Source: Azorinus chamasolen (Eukaryota; Mollusca; Bivalvia; Cardiida; Solecurtidae). Taken from it: DNA of 64,000 bases. Both the position numbers and the translations under genes were made by a program. The notes under the pieces were generated by a model that made no database searches, was not told the DNA's origin, and worked only from the letters and a program-made list of their open reading frames with translations. The stretch is taken from positions 65,622,412-65,686,411 of the forward strand of contig OY755240.1 in assembly GCA_963576725.1 (NCBI GenBank), given 5' to 3'. Positions 24,060 to 34,463 of this stretch are shown here, piece by piece; the stretch's first letter is position 1; every line of letters starts with the position of its first letter.

Positions 24060-24180
24060 ATGAATCTTAAAAAACAGGCGGTTGCTTAATGCAGGGCAAA
24101 AGTAATGTAGAAAGCTCCTATAAGAGCTTTCTACATTACTTTTAATCTGCATTAAGCTACCACTTGCATTAGAGACCACA
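24060..24180. repeat. pogo-like MITE interior with hairpin
   Basis: The palindrome AAAGTAATGTAGAAAGCTCC is mirrored around TATAA. It ends CTGCATTAAGCTACCACTTG, the unbroken version of the site occupied by the TTAA MITE at 3205. Confidence 0.6.
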
Positions 24181-25611
24181 TAAGTATACCTTATTATGAT
24201 CGCCTAAGACAGATTACACTGAATGAAACGTTTTCAAATGACGCACTGGCAGTTTGAAAAAAGGACCGTCACCCATGTATATCAACTATTCAATCATTTT
24301 TACCGTTTAAACCAATAGCTTTAATTTATAAATTCAATTCACTGTTTTGACTGTCATCCTACATAACGTCATATATCGAAACATTACGACTTCATTGTCA
24401 GTGTCTACAGAACTTGGGAGAGCTATAATTTGGTTACGATCTAGCCTAATGGATGTTTATTGAAAGGAAAATGTTTGAATAATCCAATATAACATAGTTA
24501 AAATCATCAAACAGAGAAAAATGCCATTTTAGCCACAGCACTAATGTCTCTTTTTTTTGTTAATCAATCAGCTACATTAACACTCCGTCTACATGGAAAC
24601 TAATAAGATCCAACCAAACGGTAAGCTTTAAATGGTCGAGGTTTGTACAGTTTTCGGGTGTATCACAATATCCCCTCAATATAAAATCCTCTGATACAAA
24701 AGCCACGCACTACAGGAGCCCCTCACTACAAGAACACCCCATTCAAAAAAACTCACCAAAATGGTCAAGGTTTACCAAAGCCCCTCACTATGAAAAAACG
24801 ATACTAGCATTAATTAAACAACAGAGTAGAGCCAGATCATATAGCTTTAAATTATAAGGAATCTCCTCCTTGTTATCTACAATGTTTATTTTGCTAGGAG
24901 TGTGCTAATTACCTTACTAAATGAATCTTTTTAAACCTGCCATTGAGCAAACAGGGTAAATCTAGATCCGATAGATGTAATTTTTTATTTGGGTCTACCT
25001 TGTTTTGAAGTTAAGAAAAATAATTATAAAGGTGTTAGTTAATTGTGGTTATACAACTTATGCGTGTTTTATATACAATGATATTCACCTAATGAATATT
25101 CATTAATTGTCATTGAGAAAATAGGATAAAACCTGAGCAGAAGGCTGTGTTTCAGAATCTGTATGATCTGGATCTATTCTGTTTGTAAATAATTATAAGG
25201 AATATCCTTCTTGTGGTAATACAATTCATGGTATAATAAACATTGATAATTGTGTGCTATTAGCATATTACATTTACCAAACCTAATGAATGAATGACTT
25301 GTCTTTTAATAAGTGTTTTGATTTGACTTTACCTTTACCACGTAAAAGACTGATACCTGTACTTTTGAACCCCACCTTTACCTTTCCCTTCAATTTCGTA
25401 CAAGTTACTTCCCTTCGCAAACCCAAACATGCCCAGCAACGGTTAATTTCAAATAATGTTTGCAGAGTCAAACAAATTTTGATAGACGTTCACTCAGTAT
25501 TATTGAATACATTACCGAATAAACGTTTTCACTTCACTACAAAAGAATGATAAGGGTATATCTTACAGGTATCTGGTAAAAACTTTTTTACGCCTCTGTA
25601 ATAGTCACGTT

Positions 25612-25683
25612 TTTAAACCATTGTGATAAGTAGAGCATTTGCCATTAGGAGCAAATGCTCTATTTATCACAATGGTTTAAAAA
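25612..25683. repeat. near-perfect 32 bp-arm hairpin
   Basis: TTTTAAACCATTGTGATAAG plus TAGAGCATTTGC is mirrored around CATTAGGA with one mismatch. RNA from here would fold into a miRNA-precursor-sized stem. The same family is at 29997-30064 and in part at 6573-6740. Confidence 0.7.
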
Positions 25684-25823
25684 CTACAAAATTCTGCAAA
25701 AGATCATTTTCTCTAGGTAATTTCCCTTTTTGTAGATTTATTCAAAGTGGTTAGATCCAAAAATAGCCTATGAGGTAATGGCTTAAAGTCGTCTTAATAT
25801 AAGTAATCAAATAATTTACTCAC

Positions 25824-25907
25824 CTCGCAACAGAGACAGTTAGTACCCTCACACTCAACAGAACAAATTCCACATGGGAACTGAGGCTGGCGACGTCGAT
25901 TAACCAT
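25824..25907 (-). CDS. candidate first coding exon, Cys-rich finger
   Basis: The ATG at 25907 is in strong context (A at -3, G at +4). It opens 28 codons, MVNRRRQPQFPCGICSVECE then GTNCLCCE, ending at a consensus GTGAGT donor in phase 0. The Arg-rich start followed by CGIC, C and CLCC resembles the first half of PHD/RING-like treble-clef fingers. The second half would be in a later exon at lower coordinates, which I could not find. It lies within the GLTP intron on the same strand. It could be a nested gene or the start of a mobile-element protein. Confidence 0.45.
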
Positions 25908-26019
25908 TGTCAATAACTCAACAGGTGGACTCTTGATTTGCATTATTTTTTTTAAATTTAGAACATAATACTAGCTTTTGAAACAACAATGAAACAGATC
26001 TATCTATCAAATTCGAGTA

Positions 26020-26095
26020 ACAAACAGAGCAAATCCTGATCAGACGGCTCCTATAGGAGCCTTCTAATCTGGGTCTACTCTGTTTTGCATTACTT
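26020..26095. repeat. GCAAACAGAG-type hairpin
   Basis: ACAAACAGAGCAAATCCTGA with the GGCTCCTATAGGAGCC core and a CTGGGTCTACTCTGTTT arm. Isolated core of the first TTAA MITE family. Confidence 0.6.
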
Positions 26096-26784
26096 GTGAG
26101 TTGTTGTTTTTTATCTGTAGTATGTTGCAATACATAATATTATATTTTGAAACAATAATGGAACCTTTTATAAATTGAAAAAATATTTGTTATTAATTTT
26201 TATTTTTTTATATCTGTGATATTTTTACCTAAGTCATTATTACCTACATTCGTTTAATTGGTCAGTTAGTCAGTCAGTCACCGGAGTGTTACCGACCATG
26301 TTTAAACAATACCATATTTCACTACGGTAGTCCTTGATAAGAGAACTGCAGCTCAACTATCAATCTCAGTGGGAAGTCTTTTAACAAATGTGTATTGACC
26401 TTTATCTTGCTAAGTGGGACCTAATGCGAATTGGCGATATAGCTTGGATTTAGATGAGACAACTCGGTATCCCATCAATTTTCTCAGCTGTTGGTCACTC
26501 GGTCCAAAGTGTCAAACCCTTTTACGAATCGGAAGTAAGCTAAACATGCCACAGATCAGAGCTTCAGTAGTATTTTTCAGCAGGATAAGTGGTAAAATAT
26601 GCACAGTTACCTGAAATACATGCAAAAAATTGTCTGTTCTATGTCAAATCCAAAATTCATTACCTATTTGAGGATTCATGAACACAATAGTTATAATGAA
26701 ATACTGGAAATGGAACATTGTAGCCATTTTAGAATCTAAAGACATCTATTAAGTTCTGTAAGCAAACTGTGCAGACCCTGATCA

Positions 26785-26965
26785 GAGGGGAGTCCTCTCT
26801 CTCTCTCTTCCTTTCTCTTTCTGTCTGTGCATGTATCCCTCTCCAACGCGCTCTCTATTTCTCTCCGTTCTTCTCTTTCTCTCCATCTTTCTATCCCTCT
26901 CCCTCCATCTATCTCTTCCAATCCCTCTCTCCAACCTGTCTCCGCCTATGGCTGTCTGTCTCTCT
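26785..26965 (+). repeat. CT-rich microsatellite
   Basis: About 180 bp of (TCTC)n-like sequence with CCATC interruptions. Open frames across it on both strands are compositional. Confidence 0.7.
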
Positions 26966-27594
26966 ACAGACAACCCTAGAATCTAATAGTTTGCGTGCGT
27001 CCTTGAATGCTTGCGCGCGTACGTGTGTGTATTTATATAATGATATACATGGGCATGTTTACAAATTAAAAGATCTGCGCTGCTCTTTTTCTGTACTTTT
27101 AATTTTGATAACAATAAATAAACGGACACTTTATAATAGGAATTTGTGCAGACAACTTTTGCAGACAAAAGGTTCATCTAGTCTAAATCCAGACTGTGTA
27201 AGTGTAAAATAATATGGACCAGGATGAACAGATTTATCAACTTATATCTACACTTCTCAAGCATATCAGATCATTTCCTCTTCAATATCAATGTCAGCAT
27301 GCTAAACAGGCTAGATCCTACAGAGACGTCAACATACTTGGCGTCCTACTCAGTCCAGACTATTTACCGTATTTACTTGAACAATTCTCAAGTAACTGAC
27401 TAAATACAAATAGGATACAAACTAAATTTATATTCTAAATTGAGATTATCAACTTGGAAGTTATACTTCTTGTAAAATGTACTATTAATTACTAACCACT
27501 ATAGATATAGATAGATCTACACGTCTCCATACATTCGCCTGTCTGTTCTGTCTCCTTTCCTTGTATCCTGAAGTACATTGTGTCATTTATCACC

Positions 27595-28615
27595 TATTTT
27601 GCAGATAAGTAAGCTGTCTGTCGCAGTTTCTATCAGTTTGCTACATTACATTGTTTGACACAAACTTTAATTGATCTACTATGTAAGTGAAATACCTTAG
27701 AACAGGTGGACTTGGATTCGGGTTAGCCATGACAGAATGTGCAACAAGCAGTTTGTGTTTCATTCTATTTGGAATATTACATACTCACACAAAGGTAATT
27801 TATGATATACATTACATGTATGTACATTTATTACCAGCCCCATGTTTGGATAGTGAATTTCAGCATTTCATGCAACGTGATCTATCTTAAGATAGATATT
27901 CCACTGTAGGTAAGAGGTCTTAATATTGTCCGATGCGATACCGAGCAGGTGCGTTGCGATAGCCGGCAAGCCGTCTTTACCGAGATATTTTCACACCACC
28001 GACACTTTATCAACAACAATATTATTAAAACACATGGAATAGGATATGGTTTTTGGTCGTAGAGATCATCAAAAAATATTTATAGAACTGATTTGCATAA
28101 GCAATATTATAATCAAAGCCCTATATTGTTTTTACAGCATATTTACTTTCGGATAGGGACAGGCGCCTCGACGACGGAAGGCCGATCTACAAATAAAAAA
28201 ACAACAAAATACGATTAAATAATAATAATAAACTTCCATTTCTTTAAACAACAGGTGAGATAGTAACAGAGCATCAATTCCGCGAAATATTTTCAGGAGA
28301 CATGCTCTAGGGGAGAAAAAACAGTATCTTTACTTTCAGATGGAGGGAGGGGCTAATGTCCGGATCGGGAGGGGGCTAATGTCCGGATCGGGAGGGGGCT
28401 AATGTCCGGATTGGATTTATCGATCAAAAACAAAAAAACATAAGGTATAAACTCGATTTTTTTAATATTTTCAATGTAAAAGGTTACAATATAACTAAAT
28501 TGATCCTTATATGCCGTTATTGCTCGCCAGTACTGGCCACAAACCGTCATAACCCGTCATAACTGGTCATAACCCGTCATTGCTTATTTTAGGCACACCG
28601 ATTTGTTTGGAACAA
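27595..28615 (-). repeat. 1 kb dispersed repeat, copy 2 (inverted)
   Basis: Reverse complement of 12690-13690 over its whole length. It has a third CCGGACATTAGCCCC unit and small substitutions. The two copies are about 14 kb apart in opposite orientation. Confidence 0.75.
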
Positions 28616-28618
28616 AGT

Positions 28619-28786
28619 TTACACAAGGTTCCTTCGTCCGAAGTTTACTTTCAGTTTCACGAAATCGTCGCCAATTATCACTTTTCTTGTTTCTTTACCA
28701 AATGTCAGCGTAATTTCTTTCTCTAGCCATCTTGGGTAGAACTTGTTTTCCACACTGTTATCGTAATCTCTGCCTATGCTTCTCAT
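28619..28786 (-). CDS. short open frame shared by a dispersed repeat
   Basis: An ATG-initiated 55-codon frame containing YDNSVENKFYPRWLEKEITL, TFGKETRKVIIGDDFVKLKV and a basic tail. A diverged copy at 63772-63930 (plus) keeps the central 45 or so codons open with mostly conservative differences, although the start region is frame-shifted between copies. I do not recognise the protein. It sits beside the 1 kb repeat and may be an exon of a larger mobile element or an old duplicated gene piece. Confidence 0.35.
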   Translation of the reverse strand: MRSIGRDYDNSVENKFYPRWLEKEITLTFGKETRKVIIGDDFVKLKVNFGRRNLV

Positions 28787-29109
28787 TTTTGTCTTAATTC
28801 AGATTCATATCATGGACGCCATCTTGGAAATGTTGAACGAACACTGCATAATACAAGCGTTTTGATTGGCTGTAGGACAAGAGTCTCGTTAATCGATTAG
28901 CTGTACCGAAATCGCGCTGTTAACGTGATATAAACGTTGTTAACGCGGATATACTTGGAATAGTGAAAGAATATATCGGTAAATAATAATTTCCTGAATT
29001 ATTTGCCATAACCCCCCCCCCCCCTCCCTTACAAATTTCTCATCGGATTTACATCGATCTCAAAAACGGCCCTGAGTGAAACGAAATCCGCGGAAAATTC
29101 TCACCCCTG

Positions 29110-29745
29110 TATATTCTGTTATAAATGTGACTTACTGTCCATTTCAATTTACTTTGTCACTGAATTTTAGTCGATATTTTTTTTCATTTCGAGTCAGACT
29201 GACCTTAAATATATTTCATTTGATCGCATCGTTTTTCACGAACTCCCATGCTAAATATCCCTCAATTTCATGCAGTAACAAGGAATAAAATGCCGAAAAT
29301 GCATTTTCTACATGCTTATTCGATCAGCTGTTTCTTTGCAAATGGCCGCCGTTTGTATGGATCGTGGAGCATATCATTTTTCAAGAGGGGTGAATAGCAT
29401 ACTGATATGAAATAAATGACGTAATTTCGTGTATGACGTCAACTTTTAAGAGCTATAATTACCCTTAGTTAAATTCGACCGTTCCACTCGACGTCAATCG
29501 TCCGCCATTTGCAATTTGAAATGAACGTGTTTACAATGGGAAAACATTGTTTATATGCATGAAATATTTATTTGAAGATGGATTCAAGGGAAACTCAGGC
29601 ACAGAGTTCGTGAAAAACGATGACACAAGTGGCTTAAATTTGATCTCGATCCGGTAAGAAATGAAAAAAATTCTAGATTCAAATTCAGTGACAAAGTAAA
29701 TTGAAATGGACAGTAGGTCTAGCACTGTAGGTTAATGGGCTTTTT
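29110..29745. repeat. foldback repeat, ~170 bp arms
   Basis: 29110-29290 is repeated inverted at 29570-29745. Shared words include CCATTTCAATTTACTTTGTC and the inverse of GAGTTCGTGAAAAACGATG. The spacer carries a CpG-containing GTATGACGTCAAC segment. The arms are diverged, so it is old. No coding assigned. Confidence 0.6.
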
Positions 29746-29996
29746 CTTCGTGGAAAATTATTCTATACAAACGTTTTGTTAACAGCGTAAACCCAAATCA
29801 CGCAGGAACTGTCTGATCAGGATATGCTCTGATTGCTTAGTCCGAAGACTTATTGCTTTAGATTCGATCAGGGTTGTCTAGCGTCTCTGTAATCCCTGTA
29901 ATGAATATTCATGAGGTCATGAAATCTTTAATAACTTAATCTACTGAAAAGGAGCATTTACTAGAAGAAAGGAATTTTTCAAAATTGTGTAGTGAT

Positions 29997-30064
29997 GAAA
30001 CCATTGTGATAAATAGGGCATTTGCTTTTATGGAGCAAAATGCTCTATTTATCACAATGGTTTC
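29997..30064. repeat. hairpin, AACCATTGTGATAAATAG family
   Basis: GAAACCATTGTGATAAATAG with GGCATTTGC is mirrored around TTTTATGGA with small mismatches. Same family as 25612-25683. Confidence 0.65.
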
Positions 30065-30678
30065 AGAAAGTGACTTTTTCAGAGGCGTCAAAAGGTGTCA
30101 ATATGCGGGAATGGGTTAAAAACCAAAAATAATACCTAATAGTTGTCAGGAGGTTTTGCAGTATTTAACCCTTTCCCTGTTGAATATGCATGTAAACACT
30201 AATAACATCACGGATATCAATTAGATTAATTTTTATAATGGCAAATGATATTTTGGTTCATGCAGAAATTGTAGAACCAGACCTACATGTATACAATGTA
30301 CATGTATTAATACATGTATACCACAAAAAACCCCCAAAAGCAGTCCTGATCAGTGTCTTCTCTGTTTGCAAAGGTGTGGAAAGCATTTATATGAAGTACG
30401 CGGTTAACTCACCCCTATATTCTTCAGCATGTCATCCTTTGTCATTGAAAAATTTGATCCCATTGAATCTGAAAAAAATAAATAAACTAAAATTGACTAT
30501 CAGTCAAGTCATGAAAAAAGGCACAGTTTGGGTCTTTGCAGTGTATTCTAATTACCCTAGGCTAAGTATAGTTCTGTCTTGACAAATGTTGGCAAATATT
30601 ACAGAACTGGATCAATCGGCTCCTGAAGGAGCCATTTGATCATGACGTTCATACTATCTGCTATGTCATTTAGATTTA

Positions 30679-30791
30679 ACCCTTTCCTTCATATAAACGC
30701 ATTTGCAAACAGAGTAGACTCAGATCAGACAGATCCTGATGGAGCCGTCTGATGAGGGTCTGCTCCGTTTGCAAATGAAGGAAAGGGTTAC
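30679..30791. mobile_element. short TTAA hairpin MITE
   Basis: TTAACCCTTTCC start and GGAAAGGGTTA end enclose only the hairpin (CAAACAGAGTAGACTCAG arm, GATCCTGATGGAGCC centre). A minimal version of the first TTAA family. Confidence 0.6.
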
Positions 30792-30847
30792 AGTGGTTTC
30801 TAAAATAGCTACAATGTTCAACCTTCGATATTTCTAAATTCATTATA

Positions 30848-31033
30848 CAGAAAAACCTCTCTATAAGGGCCACTAAATTATGCTAATTAGTTAGTATTTA
30901 GGGCAGGTGGCTGCTTAAAGCAAGGTGAAAGTAAAACAGAACACTCCTACTTTCACTTTGCCTTAAGCTGTCACCTGCCCTAAATACCAACTATTTAACA
31001 CAATTTAGTGGTCGTTGTAGAGAGGTTTTACTG
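30848..31033. mobile_element. pogo-like MITE with TA duplication
   Basis: CAGAAAAACCTCTCTATAAG left, CTCTACAACGACCACTAAAT inverse right, TA at both borders (30846-30847 and 31034-31035). Internal AAGGTGAAAGTAAAACAGAAC palindrome (20 bases compared). Confidence 0.65.
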
Positions 31034-31140
31034 TATTTACAAAAACAGTGGCCAGGAAGATTAGGTGTCTGAATACTTAGGGTAATTGAAAGGATACAGT
31101 ATTTTACCTTAACCCTTTCCTCCATGAATATTCATGTAAT

Positions 31141-32187
31141 AAACAAGGGCATGTTGTATTGCTATGTAAGACATGAGTCCCCCACCGGACTGAAAAAAAA
31201 CCTCCACTCTCCCCATCCCACCCACCTATGGTGTGGTTGACCATGGTATATACATGACCACCTGAATGGTATTAGTACCTACTTTCATACATTGAATCAA
31301 TAAATAAAAAGTTATTGTCCCGACAAGAAAATATAAAAAGGGGAGTAACTCCAAAAATATTAATGCTAGAGTTATTGCCCTTGTGCATGACACTACACCT
31401 CATCATGCTTGTTCCATATGAGAAGTTTCAAATCAATTGAACCAGTACATAAAGAGTTATTAACTGGACAAGAAAATATGAAAAGGGGAATAACTCCAAA
31501 AATATGGATGCTAGAGTTATGGCCTTTGTGCATGACACTACCCTTCACCATGCTTGTTCCAAATGTGAAATTTCAAATCAATTGAACCAGTTGATAGAGT
31601 TATTGTCCGGACAAAAAATATGAAAAAGGAGAATAACTCCAAAATTATTGATGTTAGAGTTATGGCCCTTGTGCATGACACTACTCCTCATCATGCTTCT
31701 TCAATGTGTGAAGTTATAATGAATTTGGCCTAACTTTGTAGGAGATATGGTCCGGACACAAAGCGTGACAGACGGACTGACAAGAAAATATGAAAAAGGG
31801 AAATAACTCCAAAAATATTGATGCTAAAGTTATGGCCCTTGTGCATGACACTACCCCTCATCATGCTTGTTCCATATGTGAAGTTTCAAATCAATTGAAC
31901 CAGTAGATAAAGAGTTATTGTCCAGACAAAAAAATATGTAAATGGGGAATAACTCCAAAAATATTGATGCTAGAGTTATGGCCCTTGTGCATGACACTAG
32001 CCCTCATCATGCTTCTTCAATGTGTGAAGTTATAAAATGAATTTGGCATAACTTTGTTGAAGATATGGCCCGTACAAGAAGCGTGACAGACGGACGGACT
32101 GACGGACGAATGGACGGCCGGACGGACGGACGGACGGACAGACGGAATTGAGCCAACCTATAGTCCCCCAACTGGTGAGGGACTAAT
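31141..32187 (+). mobile_element. tandem-core element, GAGTCCCCCACC family
   Basis: Starts AAACAAGGGCATG, as the Helentron-like elements do, but has a different core. Five units of about 140 bp are anchored by CTTGTGCATGACACTAC, then comes a (GACGGACG)n tract and a 3' hairpin AGTCCCCCAACTGGTGAGGGACT (ends compared). No protein. It appears to share the 5' terminus, sugar-phosphate-neutral GACGGAC tract and 3' stem plan with 8053-9885 while using unrelated repeat units. Confidence 0.55.
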
Positions 32188-33018
32188 AATGATGTTATGA
32201 ATTTTATTTCTATTAATTTGTTATAATACCATATGGACACAGGAATTTTCAGCAATGTCAGAAACTGTAGAATCATATCACAAGCAAACAGAGCTTCTGG
32301 GTCTTCTCTGTTTGCAAAGGTGCAGAAAGGCGTATTTATGGAGTAACGGGTTAAAAATTCAGACACTATAATTATGTACCCTCTCCATTGGTTTGTTACA
32401 CTCTAATAAATAAATTTGGCACAATTCTAATTATTTTAAATTAATACTGATAGAGTGGCAAATAGTGTAGACTCTGATCAAACATTCTTTCTGGAGCAGT
32501 TTGGTCAGGTCTTTGCTATTTGACTTAGTTTGCCTGTCTGAATACTTAACCCTTTCCCTCATATAAACGTGTTTTCACACATTTGCAAACAGAGTAGACC
32601 CAGATCAGATGGCTCCTATAGGAGTCTACATAAGCGGTAGTCTACTGAATGACAATATATTTAGTGGAATGGCAATTTATGAGCGTATCTGAGATCGTAA
32701 ATTAGAAAAAATAACTATTTCCAGCCAGTATTTGACAAATTGCCATGAGACTGCAATACAGTAACCATCACAAAATTAGCATGTCATCTTAACCCTTTAC
32801 TGCATAACTACGCCTTTCTATGCATTTGCAAACAGAGTAGACCCAGATCAGACGGCTCCTGTAGGAGCTGTCTGATCAGGGTCTGCTCTGTTTGCTTATG
32901 ATATAATATAGATATGATTCTACATTTTCGTTTTTGGTAAAAAAAAAATCATATGTTAATAAGCTATTTTAAAAATTAACCTAGTTAATATTCATGATGG
33001 CATCATTTCGAACCACAC

Positions 33019-33558
33019 CATCTTTTGAACTGAAAATCGCCAGGTTATGGCTGTGATATAATGAGACCAGGGTGAACGAACGTTTGTCAATGACCCAGAA
33101 AACACGTGAAATTTTGAGAAAATCATTGTTTGATTGATAATTGTGCATAAGTTACCGTCAGAATATTATATTTATTTGATAGTAAACAAGAAACTGCCAA
33201 TGTCGGTAAAAGACTCGGTATGGCCACAGGGGTCTGGACCGCTTCATTGGGGTCTTTATGTACTATATAATAACAAGGGTTCCAACTAGCAGAACAGACA
33301 TCCGTGTACCACAAGTACAAATATGAATGTAACTCTTGCAATTTCAATGATAATTTTGTAATTCTTTCGGTTATTGAAAGCCAATATATTTTACTATCAA
33401 ATAAATATAATCTTCTCACGGTAACTTATGTGCAATTATCAATCCAATAACGATTTTCTAAAAAATTCACGTGTTTTCCGAGCCATTGACAAATGTTCGT
33501 TCACCCCAGTTCCACTATATCACAGCCATAACCTGGCGATTTTCTTTTCAAAAGATGG
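33019..33558. mobile_element. long-TIR foldback element, ~540 bp
   Basis: ATCTTTTGAACTGAAAATCG at the left is mirrored at the right with arms of about 180 bp that run to TTTGATAGTAAA. The middle carries a CCACAGGGGTCTGGACCGC segment also found near 34210 and 43310. Non-coding. Confidence 0.65.
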
Positions 33559-33883
33559 CATGATTCAATAAAACAACCCAATTATATCACCAATCTCCAT
33601 TTGTTTTGTCCTCTTAATAAATAAGCAACTAGCACCAGCGGCCTTTCCTTCTGTCGTTATCTTTCTATTTCGGATGCTGCCATTATGCAACAAATTTGAA
33701 TGGAGCCATTTCATTGGATGAGCGAAGGAAAAGTTGGAAAATCCGTGACGTCACGTACATAGGCTCCTTCCTTGACGATTTGAAGCAAACTGACAAAACT
33801 CGCTAGTTTTATATCATTCTTTTGATGCTGGGGACTAAATAATTGGAGGTGGGTGTTAGAATTGATTAGTTTTATTGACTCAC

Positions 33884-34230
33884 GCCATTTTTTGAACTGC
33901 AAATTGCCAGGTTATTGCTGTGATATAGTGAAACCGGAGTGAACGAACGTTTGTCAATGACCCTAAAAACATGTGACATTTTGAGAAAATCTTTGTTGGA
34001 TTGATACTTGTTCATAAGTTACCATTATAAGATTATATTCATTTGATAGAAAAATATATTGGCTTTCAATAGCCGAAAGAATTACGAAATTATCATTTAA
34101 ATTGTAAGAGTTACAGTCATATTTGTACTCGTGGTACACGAATATGCGTTCTGCTAGTTGGAACCCTTGTTATTATATAGTACATATAGACCCCCATGAA
34201 GCGGTCCAGACCCCTGTGGGTATGGCCGGA
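33884..34230. repeat. partial long-TIR foldback copy
   Basis: One arm and the middle segment of the 33019-33558 element, with the middle segment in opposite relative orientation. A third copy of that middle piece is at about 43195-43325. Confidence 0.55.
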
Positions 34231-34463
34231 TTGCTTGCACTTTTGTTTTGTTTGTAAACCATATACCCATTAATAAACACTGCCCCTAGGCAATATCCGT
34301 AAAAAAACCAAATCCAAAAACACTAAGTTTATCTACGAAATATTTTACCTTAAAAATCATAATCACCTACTAACCTATGACTTGTAATGTAAGCCTCATT
34401 CTGAACCCATATGCCAGGTTTGGTTACTGCAGGTGTTATACTTTGGCTATAACTAATACAAAC

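Noticed and set aside
25283..25550. Overlapping 62- and 86-codon frames on both strands
   Set aside because: No domain and no splice signals. Frames are open on both strands, and they are not connected to the nearby Cys-rich exon.
27214..27399. 61-codon plus-strand frame starting MDQDEQIYQL
   Set aside because: It looks protein-like in composition, but there is no recognised domain, splice context or second copy in the window to support it.
29570..29680. Plus-strand EFVKNDDTSG with a GTAAG donor as GLTP exon 2
   Set aside because: Wrong strand for the GLTP gene, inside a foldback repeat, and without the GNI end.
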